A stretch of DNA of 64,000 bases from Methanocalculus alkaliphilus (GCF_024170505.1 NZ_JALJYG010000004.1:62001-126000); one strand, 5' to 3'. Positions 53,732 through 62,610 are shown, counted from the stretch's first letter. The notes: generated by a model not told the origin, from the sequence alone. Numbers and translations are program-made.

Positions 53732-54667
53732 TTGGTTCAGAAGAAGGTTCCATGGCATGCTATATGGGGGTATGGGGCACATATCAAGTCAACTCCAGGG
53801 CTGTTATATGTTCAGAAACGCTCGTTTCAGTCGAGTTATCCTTTGGATGACATAAAGCACCTCCTGCTTGTGGGAGGGCACACAATCCAGACGGCAACGA
53901 TCAACCGCCTCCTTGAAAAGGGATCATGGTTATCGTTCTTTGATGCACATGGCACCCCTCTGGGTACTCTCAGGCCATTTGGAGGAATTGGGAATGAGGA
54001 TATATCCTGTCTTCAGACCTCAGTTCCCTCTCATCGGTATGTGGTTGAGTTTGCAGCATCCTCGATGCGCTCACGGCTTCTCTGGCTGGAAGAACTTGAT
54101 TCCAGACACGAGACAGGTCTCTTCTATCGTGGAGAACAGGATTTCCTTCATCAGGCGCTACATGAGGTGGAATTCCTCGTCAGGATCGAAGAGATTCGTC
54201 GGATTCATTCTTTGTCGACGACGATGTATTACGAGATCCTCTCAAGGCTGGTTCCTCCGGAACTGGAGTTTCGGAGAAGAACGCATCGCCCCCACTTTGA
54301 TCCGATAAACGCGATGCTCTCCTTTGGCTATGCCCTGCTCTTTGGAAATGCCTGTGTAGCTGTTATTGGTGCCCATCTGGATCCTGATCATGGCCTTCTG
54401 CATCAGGGGGGAGGAGGCTTTATTTATGATATCATCGATCCACTGAAGCAATCTATGGTTGACTCTGTCGTTCTGGATATTGCGCAGAACGCAAAAGTCT
54501 CAGGAAAATTTGAATTAAGCCAGACCCGGTGTGTACTCGGGGATGATCTCATCTCACTCCTTCTGGAGAGGCTTTATTCCACAATCAACCAGAAGATGAT
54601 CGATGAGAATGTTTATTCATATCTCCAGTCTCTTCATGGTGGAGAGTTTACGATGTATTACCCGTAA
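53732..54667 (+). CDS. cas1: Stand-alone Cas1 homologue
   Basis: 311 residues from the TTG at 53732, seven bases after GAGG; another TTG is at 53726. Cas1 blocks are clear: HLLLVGGHTIQTATINRLLE, GSWLSFFDAHGTPLG, HRPHFDPINAMLSFGYALL, LDPDHGLLHQG and FIYDIIDPLKQSMVD. Of the usual metal ligands, His and Asp remain (H226, D235 when numbered from the first TTG), but the position normally Glu (GIEGxAAxxY) is His (RIHSLSTTMYY, H161). No cas2, other cas genes, CRISPR array or PolB lie in the window, so it is neither a CRISPR adaptation module nor a casposon here. It may be an integrase or a repurposed nuclease. Confidence 0.9.
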   Translation: MVQKKVPWHAIWGYGAHIKSTPGLLYVQKRSFQSSYPLDDIKHLLLVGGHTIQTATINRLLEKGSWLSFFDAHGTPLGTLRPFGGIGNEDISCLQTSVPSHRYVVEFAASSMRSRLLWLEELDSRHETGLFYRGEQDFLHQALHEVEFLVRIEEIRRIHSLSTTMYYEILSRLVPPELEFRRRTHRPHFDPINAMLSFGYALLFGNACVAVIGAHLDPDHGLLHQGGGGFIYDIIDPLKQSMVDSVVLDIAQNAKVSGKFELSQTRCVLGDDLISLLLERLYSTINQKMIDENVYSYLQSLHGGEFTMYYP

Positions 54668-54942
54668 TTTGCTTTTTTTATCGAGAAGTCGGTAAACGGG
54701 GTGTCAATATAGTGGTATACTTCTATATCCCTGATTATGGCCCGTGGACATCCATACAGCATCGATACAAACTTTTCAAGGATGACACCATCGCCTGTTG
54801 CAAGTATGCGAACCCTCCCATCGGTCAGGTTTTCAACCTCCCCTGCAACACCAAGATTGGTCGCGATATGTCTGGCACAGGCACGAAATCCGACTCTCTG
54901 TACTTTTCCTGAGATAATGACTTCAATCGTCTTCATGATCAT
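54658..54942 (-). CDS. acyP: Acylphosphatase
   Basis: 94 residues (or 92 from the ATG at 54936). GKVQRVGFRACARHIATNLGVAGEVENLTDGRVRI has the catalytic Arg (VGFR) and the Asn in ENLTDG of the family. It hydrolyses carboxyl-phosphate bonds of small acyl phosphates. Its 3' end overlaps the Cas1 gene end by 10 bp. Confidence 0.93.
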   Translation of the reverse strand: MIMKTIEVIISGKVQRVGFRACARHIATNLGVAGEVENLTDGRVRILATGDGVILEKFVSMLYGCPRAIIRDIEVYHYIDTPFTDFSIKKANYG

Positions 54943-54993
54943 ACCATAGTATGGTGGTGCTCTTTGCCGTGTTTCTGGCCGATCTATCCTGTC

Positions 54994-57900
54994 TTATTCA
55001 ATTCTGTATCCGGGATTTGATATTCCCTCGTCATCCATCTCCTGGATCAGCTGCATCGCCACATATAGTTCGCTGATTACCTCATCACGAACTTCCGGGG
55101 TAATAATATTTGTTGCTGTGGCCATTGCCATATCAAAGAGGTTGCCTCCATGCTCGTACTCTCCATTGACAAATGAAACAAGGGCAAGATCACAGAGAAT
55201 AAATGCACGGCGGGGGAGAGGGCGAATGATGCTCGCCTCCCGTATTGCCTGTTGAATCAGCTGCTCCACCCTTCTGCTCTGTGAACGGCGCTGGATAAGC
55301 ATGGCTATTCCAAGATAATACTGCGCCCGAACACCCCTGTCATGGATCTTCTGGATTTTTCGTTCGATGAGAGCAACATCTGCTATCCGCCCCCCTTCAT
55401 TCAGATGTTGTTCAAGGAGAATCCGTGGTATGTCTGTCTTAAGATCTGTTGATCCAAGCATAACCATCAGTCCCAGGTCTTCGGCAATGCTCATCCTGAC
55501 CGTCTCATCAGATATGCTCTCAAGCAGTTCAATGATCAGTTCGCCAATGTGATTCTCCTGACTGGTACTATATTCATTAACAAGATGTGTGATAATGCGC
55601 TTTTTTATTGTTGCAATAATGAAAGGAACCTTAATACTTTCACTTGACTGGATTGCTGATCGGATACAGGCCTCCTTATCCTCCCATGGCATCTGAATCT
55701 CAGAAGAGAAGGCAAAGTCAATGAGTAAGGTGGCCCGATCGTAATGAATGGGAATCGCATTCATCTTCTCATATGCTTTTTTAATAAGCTCCCTCTTCTT
55801 TGAAAGGCTCGAAATTATTTTAAGCACAGGAATTGTTGCATAGACAAATTCAATTGGATCTGTTATATCCTGAAGGAGTTTCTCGGGATCCGGGAGATCG
55901 CTTGCCTCCCCGAACATCTCCGTATATGCGACGATGGCCGTTGCGAGCTGGCGTCGTGCATGATCCTTCGTCTCTGGTGAAATTTTTTGTATACGGTGCA
56001 GTGCCTCTACGATACACTCTCTGGAAGAAAGTGAGTTCATCTCTGTCAGAAGAACCGCTGTTCTTGTTAGGATCTCATGCGCCTCTTCGGGATTAAGATC
56101 ATCAACGCCATACCGGATCTGAAGGAGTATCTCACCGGCTGTATTGAGTTCTCCGATGTCAAGGTGGGCGCGTGCACTATCACAGAGTTTTATACTCCTG
56201 ATGAATGGATCCTCAATTGCAGTTACTATCTGCCTGATGAGTGCAAGGGTCGTGGTTGACTGTGCTGTTATTGAGAATGACTGGATGATGGTTGCTATGG
56301 TTTCATAAGGACTGCTCATATTCATATCAATCTGATTGAGAAGAGGGCGAATCCTTGTGGAGCAGCGAAGGATAATTGCCCTTCTGTTGATTGCATCATC
56401 GACTTCAAGGATTAACATCGATATAGGGATGATATATGGGACCGGATCAGTCTTCTGGCTGTAATCCATGATTGTATCAATACCATTTGTGATGGTTCTG
56501 TGCCGATCCGGTGAGCTGATCTCATTCCTCAGAATTGATAATGCGGTAAGGAAGGGTTCTATTGCCCATTCAAGGGATTCAACCGATCTCATGATCACCG
56601 GCTGTTCGAGGCGCTTACACCCTATGGTTATATAGGTGCTGATGCATGACTCCAGCTGTTCTCTCCTTTTTTTGGTGTCATGTACTGTTTGTATCATCTC
56701 ATGTGCTTTGGTCAGCGCATCAGTGGATGACATCTCTCTGGCAAACTGTATCATCCCTTCGATGATTGTGTCAATGGCAACTGATTGAAATTCTCCGGTA
56801 AGAAGATCTTTCCACCATGTATTTACACGAACCAGAAGATTGAGATCCCCCTGCACAATTGCAAGCGAGGCTATCTCGTATATTATCTGGACAATTGCAT
56901 CAGATCGGGTCTTCTCATCGGCAATCATGCACCCGATAGCAACAGCATGCTGGATAATATCCCGGTTTGCCTCATTGACCCCTTCCCGTGCAATTTCGAT
57001 AATAATCTGGGCAATCGACTGGTCCTGCTTCATTGGATGGTGTATCTGCTGAACCAGGTCAAGCAGTGAGGAAGTATGCTGGTGTATGACAATATCACTG
57101 TCAATCAGGGAACCAAGGATGTGGATGACGGCATCATCCGGTGATGAATGAAAGGAGGAGAGGTGGAGAAGCGTCTCCCTTCCTTTTTTGAATGAATCTA
57201 TTCCATCCTCGCTGAGATATGCCTCCTGTGATGTGACGATCAGATCATCCAGGAGATCCTGCTGGCCGGAGAAGAGTGGAAACAGGTTTTGTTCTGCATC
57301 TGCAAGATTACCATCCTGAATCGATCGTTTGAGCAGAATTGTTGCTGTCTGCATCCCTTTCCCGATCAATGCCTCTCCCCCGGCAATGATTCGGGCAAAG
57401 AGAAGATACGCCTCATGTATGTACCCGGCAGAAGATAACTTTTCGATGAGCTGAAAAATTATGCGCGTGTTTGTATGGATACATGGTTTATCTGCAATAA
57501 TATGGTAGATTTGCAGCAGCTGATCATTTCGGGGCGGATACTCCTCCTTAGCGACGGCAACCTGAATGAGCCTTCTCAAATGCCCGTCTCCATAGGGGGT
57601 TATGTCCTTTTTCATCTCAGAAAGGAGTGTATCAAGGATATATCCGGCAGGATCGTCTTCTATTTCCCTGAGTATACCTGTAATTATCTCCTGATAGTAC
57701 TCTGGCGCTATCCCGAAGAGTTTTTCCAGATCAGCTTTAAGACTCTCATTCCTTCTCTTTTTTGCAATAAGAACTGTAGTGAAGGCTGATATGTATTCGA
57801 CTCTGCTTTCCGGGGGTATCTCTTCAAAAGTGTTGTGAATAAACCCGTTAATGTCAACGAGGTATTCGGCTCCTTCCATTGCTGCGATACGGTGAAAAAT

Positions 57901-58620
57901 TGTTTTAAAGGCCTCTTCTCCAAGACCTTTCTGTGGAATTTCTGTGGCCCGATGAAATGCCTCATCAAGGATACCCATATCGTTGTTTGAGATGCCAATT
58001 GCTGCGAATGCATCAATAATTTGAAGATTTAAAGTGGATTGTGTGCTCATCTCGCGAATTTCCTGGATAATATCTGAGCATAGTATAAGGAGATCGCGAT
58101 CCTGGGTGGCTGCTGCATATTGTGTAAGACCTGGGATAATCTTCTTGATCGCCTCGGAACGGTTTTTCTTAAAGTCAATATCACGAATGTATGTAATACC
58201 CGTCCTGATAAGGGATGGATCGTCCCGTCTCTTCCCCTCTTCAATGAACCGTTCACCAATGGAAGCAACATAATTGGATCTCTGGCTCTTGCGTTCGATG
58301 AGATCCAAAAGCCGATCTGAACGCCTGAGCCACTGGTTGTCATTGGAGCTGAGGTACTCCTCTACACAAAGAAGTGCGATCTCACCAGGATTTTTTACTT
58401 TTCCGTCTATTCCAAAATCTATATATTCTGGTTTCTTTCTTTCAAAAGCTGCCTTAAGAAGGGTATCAATAACTTTCTCTATTACCTCGCTCCGCTCACG
58501 CTTGACGGATATTGCTTTTATTTCCTTGAGAAAAGCTGAGATACCATCTATATCGTCGGCCTCAATTAAGGAATAAAAAACTTCCGAAGAATTGGCCGGG
58601 ATTTCTTCATTGGTAAACAT
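54994..58620 (-). CDS. Giant alpha-helical (solenoid-like) protein of unknown function
   Basis: 1208 residues, almost entirely predicted helix with 30-45 residue helical-pair units of TPR/HEAT character. Examples are DDIDGISAFLKEIKAISVKR, ARRQLATAIVAYTEMFGEAS and RAQYYLGIAMLIQRRSQSRR, and the recurring unit ends in AxAxxxxxxG-like turns. No signal peptide, membrane segment or catalytic motif is seen, so it is probably a cytosolic scaffold. An AT-rich TATA-like tract lies ~30-50 bases upstream and no ribosome site is visible. The codons are more AT-rich than in the neighbours. It is not a family I recognise. Its nearest neighbours are acyP/cas1 and glmM. Confidence 0.8.
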   Translation of the reverse strand: MFTNEEIPANSSEVFYSLIEADDIDGISAFLKEIKAISVKRERSEVIEKVIDTLLKAAFERKKPEYIDFGIDGKVKNPGEIALLCVEEYLSSNDNQWLRRSDRLLDLIERKSQRSNYVASIGERFIEEGKRRDDPSLIRTGITYIRDIDFKKNRSEAIKKIIPGLTQYAAATQDRDLLILCSDIIQEIREMSTQSTLNLQIIDAFAAIGISNNDMGILDEAFHRATEIPQKGLGEEAFKTIFHRIAAMEGAEYLVDINGFIHNTFEEIPPESRVEYISAFTTVLIAKKRRNESLKADLEKLFGIAPEYYQEIITGILREIEDDPAGYILDTLLSEMKKDITPYGDGHLRRLIQVAVAKEEYPPRNDQLLQIYHIIADKPCIHTNTRIIFQLIEKLSSAGYIHEAYLLFARIIAGGEALIGKGMQTATILLKRSIQDGNLADAEQNLFPLFSGQQDLLDDLIVTSQEAYLSEDGIDSFKKGRETLLHLSSFHSSPDDAVIHILGSLIDSDIVIHQHTSSLLDLVQQIHHPMKQDQSIAQIIIEIAREGVNEANRDIIQHAVAIGCMIADEKTRSDAIVQIIYEIASLAIVQGDLNLLVRVNTWWKDLLTGEFQSVAIDTIIEGMIQFAREMSSTDALTKAHEMIQTVHDTKKRREQLESCISTYITIGCKRLEQPVIMRSVESLEWAIEPFLTALSILRNEISSPDRHRTITNGIDTIMDYSQKTDPVPYIIPISMLILEVDDAINRRAIILRCSTRIRPLLNQIDMNMSSPYETIATIIQSFSITAQSTTTLALIRQIVTAIEDPFIRSIKLCDSARAHLDIGELNTAGEILLQIRYGVDDLNPEEAHEILTRTAVLLTEMNSLSSRECIVEALHRIQKISPETKDHARRQLATAIVAYTEMFGEASDLPDPEKLLQDITDPIEFVYATIPVLKIISSLSKKRELIKKAYEKMNAIPIHYDRATLLIDFAFSSEIQMPWEDKEACIRSAIQSSESIKVPFIIATIKKRIITHLVNEYSTSQENHIGELIIELLESISDETVRMSIAEDLGLMVMLGSTDLKTDIPRILLEQHLNEGGRIADVALIERKIQKIHDRGVRAQYYLGIAMLIQRRSQSRRVEQLIQQAIREASIIRPLPRRAFILCDLALVSFVNGEYEHGGNLFDMAMATATNIITPEVRDEVISELYVAMQLIQEMDDEGISNPGYRIE

Positions 58621-58723
58621 TTAACTAACGAGTAATTATGTAAATGTCATCATTATTAAATATATTTATTTAGTTCTGCCCGACCATATAACTTCAATTC
58701 GTTTCTTTTAATTTTGGGTTCTA

Positions 58724-60064
58724 TCAATGATTGATTTGGTCAAGGATGGTTTTTTTCTTCTCTTCAGCCTTTATCGGATCCCTGGATTCGACATAGAGCC
58801 TCACAAAAGGTTCTGTTCCGGAGGGGCGAAGGAGTGCCCATGCATCTTTCCACCGGATACGAATACCGTCCGTCTCATCAAGAGAGATTCCATCGGCACA
58901 CTCTTTCATTTTGCTGATGAGTCGTTTGGGGTCACGCGTATGTATCTTCTCCTTCAGCATGGTGTATGACGGGAGCCTCCCTGCAAGGCCGGATATGGGC
59001 TCTGCAGTCCCGGCGATCAGGGCAGCCATCGCAGCGGCTGTCATTCCCCCATCACGGCAGAACTGGTGATTTGGGAAGATGAGGCCGCCATTCCCTTCTC
59101 CCCCGAATGCAACTGTATGTCCTTCTTCGATATACTTCCGCATTGTTCTGGCGACATATATGCTGCCGACCGGTGTTGTGATGGTTCTGCATCCACATGC
59201 GGAGGCGACGTCAGCTATCAGATCTGAGGTGCTGACGGGAGTGATGACAAGTCCGGTCTTTTCTTTACAGGCTGCCTCAGCAAGCAGGGCAAACGTAACG
59301 TTCTCATCGACAAAGACTCCCTTCTCATCGACAAAGACTGCCCTGTCGGCATCCCCGTCATGGGCTACACCAAATGCTGCTCCGGTTGCACGCACCATCT
59401 CTGAGAGTGGTGCCAAACCTTCAGGTGTGGGTTCAGGGAGGCGTCCTGGGAATGTGCCATCGAACCTGGCGTTGATGGTATGAATGGCTGCACCCATCCT
59501 CCTCAATATTTCCGGGGTTGTCGTTGCAGCGGGTCCTGAACCCGGATCAACAACAACGGTCATCCCCTGACATATCTTCTCCGGGAACTGTGTCACGATT
59601 GAGGAGATATACTCCTCTACCCTCTGGCTTTCATCGGTCAGTCTCCCGACGGCTCTCCAGTCAGCCACCGTGACGTCCCGTGATTTGATGAGTGCTTCAA
59701 GCTGGATGGTCCGATCATCACCCATCTCTGTTCCATCCCCCTCGATCACTTTTACACCATTATATTCAGGGGGGTTATGCGAGGCGGTGATCATTGCCCC
59801 TCCGTCATAATGCTCTCTGACGAGGTACTGAAGTGCGGGTGTGGGGAGTATACCAACATCGACGACATCACATCCGGTGGACAAGAGGCCTGCTCGCATC
59901 GCTGAAGCGAGCGCCTCACCGGATGTTCGCGTGTCCCGCCCCACGGCGATTCTGCCTTTGATCATTGTCCCGAGTGCAGATCCGATTCTCATAACAAGTT
60001 CGGGGTTCATTTCAGTTCCGATAACGCCCCGGACACCATTGGTGCCAAAGAGCTCCTTTGCCAT
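58724..60064 (-). CDS. glmM: Phosphoglucosamine/phosphohexo-mutase (GlmM-like)
   Basis: 446 residues from the ATG at 60064, which has GGAG nine bases upstream; an ATG five codons earlier overlaps the previous stop. The family start KELFGTNGVRGVIG, the phosphoserine loop MITASHNPPEYNG, the metal site HDGDADRAVF, sugar loop GGEGNGGLIFP and phosphate loop RPSGTEPFVRLYVE are all present. It interconverts hexose 1- and 6-phosphates, probably glucosamine, for cell-surface sugars. It is coupled to the DUF5806-like gene. Confidence 0.94.
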   Translation of the reverse strand: MAKELFGTNGVRGVIGTEMNPELVMRIGSALGTMIKGRIAVGRDTRTSGEALASAMRAGLLSTGCDVVDVGILPTPALQYLVREHYDGGAMITASHNPPEYNGVKVIEGDGTEMGDDRTIQLEALIKSRDVTVADWRAVGRLTDESQRVEEYISSIVTQFPEKICQGMTVVVDPGSGPAATTTPEILRRMGAAIHTINARFDGTFPGRLPEPTPEGLAPLSEMVRATGAAFGVAHDGDADRAVFVDEKGVFVDENVTFALLAEAACKEKTGLVITPVSTSDLIADVASACGCRTITTPVGSIYVARTMRKYIEEGHTVAFGGEGNGGLIFPNHQFCRDGGMTAAAMAALIAGTAEPISGLAGRLPSYTMLKEKIHTRDPKRLISKMKECADGISLDETDGIRIRWKDAWALLRPSGTEPFVRLYVESRDPIKAEEKKKTILDQINH

Positions 60065-60068
60065 CTTT

Positions 60069-60659
60069 TTATTCTCCATCTTCCGGCTCCATTGTGGTGG
60101 GTGATACCTGATTGTCTGGCGCAGGCCGCTCTGCCCGCTCTCTCAGAAGGACATTTGCAGAGTCGCCAAGTCGCCGCATGATCTCGGTGATTCGATCCTC
60201 AATTTCGATCTCGTCATCAATCTCGATTGAGGTGCCTTCGACCTCCAGAAGAAAGCGGGCTATTTCACTTGACTCAAAGAGGATATCATCGAGTTCGTCA
60301 AGCGTGAAGAAGCCACACATTGCTCCATAAAAGAACGTGGCTCCCGACTTTCGGACTTTCCGCTTGAAGGCTGTGCGTGCCTGGTTGACTGCCTGCGGTG
60401 AGTAGGGTTCCTGCATGAATGGAACGAGCTGTGGGAGGTTTTCACCGATAAAGGTCATCTCTGCCCCCGCCGTCGTCTTGAAGTCCGAGCAGAGGCGTGC
60501 GATTGCCCATTCACGTGCGGTGATGTAGGTGTGCTTTCTCAGAAACTGGTTGACCTTCCGGTATGTTGCGCCATCAACCTTGCGGAACTTCCGGTATTTT
60601 GAGATCTCCTCGCTCCGATCATCGCCGCCGGGATCACTCCCTCCCTCTGCATAGCTCAT
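60069..60659 (-). CDS. Conserved archaeal protein (DUF5806-like)
   Basis: 196 residues from an ATG with GAGGT six bases upstream; the frame extends to 60779 but without a site. The core SKYRKFRKVDGATYRKVNQF, FLRKHTYITAREWAIARLCSDF, AEMTFIGENLPQLVPFM, and RKSGATFFYGAMCGFFTLDE is shared by archaeal proteins annotated DUF5806; I am fairly but not fully sure of the number. The N-terminus is acidic and Gly-rich and the C-terminus Pro/Glu-rich, both likely disordered. Function unknown. The stop overlaps the longer glmM reading. Confidence 0.82.
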   Translation of the reverse strand: MSYAEGGSDPGGDDRSEEISKYRKFRKVDGATYRKVNQFLRKHTYITAREWAIARLCSDFKTTAGAEMTFIGENLPQLVPFMQEPYSPQAVNQARTAFKRKVRKSGATFFYGAMCGFFTLDELDDILFESSEIARFLLEVEGTSIEIDDEIEIEDRITEIMRRLGDSANVLLRERAERPAPDNQVSPTTMEPEDGE

Positions 60660-60985
60660 TTCGTTACCTCGTTTGTCTTCTTCCCGCATGAAGGTTGTCT
60701 GTTCTCCTGATGCAGTTTCTGCCTTTTGTACATCCGGTTTTTCGTATATGGCAGGGTGCTCACTTCTCCTATGTAACATATAGCATCATATGGTTTATAG
60801 GTGGTGGTTTCTCTCCCGGGTATGATCGCCAGTTTTAAAAATGGCTCTGATCGCGTGGCTTGGATCACCGCTGGTGCTGATAATCTGCGATATCGGTCGG
60901 TCCTTTCTGGTTGTCATAGATGCTGAAGCGCCTGTCTCTGACGATACGAGTCAGAGTGGGGGCTGTCTGCTGATGGTGTCTTTTG
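60660..60985. other. Intergenic stretch upstream of the DUF5806-like gene
   Basis: About 325 bases without a supported gene. It holds the likely promoter of the minus-strand unit (an ACCTATAAACC TATA-like element near 60795-60805) and, at its right edge, host sequence flanking the TnpB element. An in-frame extension of the DUF5806-like ORF covers part of it but looks non-coding. Confidence 0.5.
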
Positions 60986-61110
60986 TCAACTACCCACGGC
61001 TAAAGCCGTGGGCTTGCCCTTCCATCTTCCTGAGCGCTTTGGTTCAGGACGGAGTGCGATAGGCTGGTTGACATCAGCCCTTGATGCAATGTTTTTTGCG
61101 GCATTGATAT
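60966..61110 (-). ncRNA. Predicted omega/re RNA overlapping the 3' end of tnpB
   Basis: In IS200/IS605 elements the guide RNA of TnpB is made from the right end, overlapping the last part of tnpB and running into flanking DNA. Here the hairpin at 60993-61012 sits just inside the tnpB stop, and the minus strand continues GTTGACAAAAG into host DNA, which would be the guide. Placement is by analogy; limits are approximate. Confidence 0.35.
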
Positions 61111-62104
61111 CCGCATTATCCGTATATCCACATTTGATACAGAAGAAGTCAGACTGGGTTTTCCGATTTTCCCTGCTCGTATATCCACAATGGGAACATT
61201 CTTGGGATGTATAGTGGGGATCAACGAGGTAGACCGGGAGACCAGCCATATGTGCTTTATATCGGATGTACATTGCTATCTCATAAAACGCCCATTTACC
61301 GATTGCCGCTGCTAATGCCTTATAACCGGGTGTCCGATCACGGATACCTGTCAGATCTTCCAACGCGATACCGGATTGTGTGCCTTTGGCTTCAGCGACG
61401 ATCTGTTTGCTGATACAGTGGTTTGTATCATTCTTGAATCGGCGTTCTTTTCCACTGAGTTTTTTGAGATGTTTTTTTGCGTCCCATGTACCAACGGATT
61501 GAAGATCCGCTTTAATACGGGTGTATCTCTTTCTGGATTCAGTACATTTCTGCCCGGAGAAGGTTTCACCTGTCGATGTTGTTGCGATATTGGCGATACC
61601 GAGATCGACTCCGATGATCTCCTCAGGCTCAATCTGTGGTTCTTCAGGTACGTCCACCACGATCAGGAGATAGAACTGGTTCTTGATGAGGGCGAGATCA
61701 GCCTGACCCTTTACCCGTTTGAGATCGAGAGGCTGGTATCTGCCGTATGACATCGATACCATCTCTCTTCCGTCAAGTGTCAGGATAGAACAGGTATCAG
61801 GAGTCTTTATCGTCAGGAGACGTTGATCATAGATGATTGCTCCATGAGGCCTGAACTCATGGTAGCCGGATCGATCCGCAAGGTAACTTTCGGATACTTT
61901 GCCAATCGCACGAATTACCATTTGAGATGACAGGGAGAATGTACCGCGAATTTCATAGTACAGGTTCTTTTGAAGTTCGACTTTGTTAAAAACCTTGTTT
62001 CTCCAGGCAAATTCTGAAATATAGTTACATGCTTCGTTGAAATGCTCCATTGTACGGAGCAGTTTCTGGTGCTGATCCTCGGTTGGATGGAGCTTCACCT
62101 TCAT
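60986..62104 (-). CDS. tnpB: RNA-guided endonuclease TnpB (IS605 OrfB family)
   Basis: 372 residues from the ATG at 62104 (MKVKLHPTEDQHQKLL, the usual family start); the frame reaches 62152. The RuvC-like nuclease is complete: GVDLGIANIA (D167), ALEDLTGIRD (E249) and DNADINAAKNIA (D332). A zinc ribbon CSHCGYTSRENRKTQSDFFC...C lies between the last two. No stops or frameshifts interrupt it, so it could be active. The C-terminal RPEPKRSGRWKGKPTALAVGS is encoded by the right-end hairpin. It uses guide RNA to cut DNA and promote element retention. Confidence 0.93.
   Translation of the reverse strand: MKVKLHPTEDQHQKLLRTMEHFNEACNYISEFAWRNKVFNKVELQKNLYYEIRGTFSLSSQMVIRAIGKVSESYLADRSGYHEFRPHGAIIYDQRLLTIKTPDTCSILTLDGREMVSMSYGRYQPLDLKRVKGQADLALIKNQFYLLIVVDVPEEPQIEPEEIIGVDLGIANIATTSTGETFSGQKCTESRKRYTRIKADLQSVGTWDAKKHLKKLSGKERRFKNDTNHCISKQIVAEAKGTQSGIALEDLTGIRDRTPGYKALAAAIGKWAFYEIAMYIRYKAHMAGLPVYLVDPHYTSQECSHCGYTSRENRKTQSDFFCIKCGYTDNADINAAKNIASRADVNQPIALRPEPKRSGRWKGKPTALAVGS
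60993..61012. repeat. Right-end hairpin of the TnpB element
   Basis: Perfect inverted repeat CCCACGGCT/AGCCGTGGG with an AA loop, inside the last codons of tnpB. It is likely both the transposition end and part of the guide RNA scaffold. Confidence 0.8.
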
Positions 62105-62168
62105 CGTCAGAAGCATTAAATATACATATCCCACAACTATATTTAAATACATCTATGTCGGCATTCAT

Positions 62169-62188
62169 CCCACGACTGAAGTCGTGGG
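62169..62188. repeat. Left-end hairpin of the TnpB element
   Basis: Perfect inverted repeat CCCACGACT/AGTCGTGGG with a 2-base loop, about 64 bp upstream of the tnpB ATG. It differs from the right-end hairpin by one compensated base pair and the loop. Confidence 0.8.
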
Positions 62189-62538
62189 CTTCCTGCCTGT
62201 TAGATCGTGATCGAGCGGGGCTTACCGGACCTCTGGATGCGTCAGGTTGCTCCCTCTGGCTATGCCTCAATACCTGGATGGCGTGCCTCTCATGCTCATC
62301 ATTGTTCTCTTCTTCTGGGGCTGGTTTGACCAACGAGCTTTGTGATGATGGTGAGGGCAACCAAACCTGATTATCTAAGGGGGGCAGCATGGTCTTTGTG
62401 CTGGAGGGTCCGGGGGGAGAGCGTATCGGATGTAATCGGGGGAATAAGGAATCGTAACAACCGCTATTCGATATTTTGTGCGGGTCGCATCCAATAACTG
62501 CCCATCGTCAATGTCGGTTTCCCTTTTCCCCGGTTTCA

Positions 62539-62610
62539 TCGGGGTAAAAATACCCAAATCCGTCGGGATAAAATTCCCCATTTTGTGTCGGAATAAAAAT
62601 CCCCAATCTG
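62539..62610. repeat. Three-unit ~24-25 bp tandem repeat
   Basis: Units begin at 62539, 62563 and 62588 (TCGGGGTAAAAATACCC, TCGGGATAAAATTCCCC, TCGGAATAAAAATCCCC). Each is a near-dyad of the form GGGN(T/A)8CCC. They are too few and too spacer-free for a CRISPR array. They resemble multiple end repeats of some transposons (for example IS21-type) but no such transposase is seen. Confidence 0.7.

Larger units (their letters stand above)
60983..62195 (-). mobile_element. TnpB-only IS200/IS605-type (IS1341-like) element
   Basis: One tnpB gene is bracketed by two similar hairpins, CCCACGGCT-AA-AGCCGTGGG at 60993-61012 and CCCACGACT-GA-AGTCGTGGG at 62169-62188. Both are 9 bp arms with 2-base loops and share the AAGCCCACG...CGTGGG form on the minus strand. 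No tnpA is in the window, so any movement would need a transposase in trans. Exact ends are not determined. Confidence 0.75.

Noticed and set aside
53732-54667. Cas1 as part of a CRISPR-Cas locus
   Set aside because: No repeat array, cas2 or effector gene is visible anywhere in the window, and the flanking genes are ordinary housekeeping genes.
60660-60779. N-terminal extension of the DUF5806-like protein
   Set aside because: The conserved core starts later and a good ribosome site precedes the ATG at 60659; the extension also covers the promoter area.
62539-62610. Tandem repeat as a CRISPR array
   Set aside because: Only three units, abutting without unique spacers, and each unit diverges from the others.
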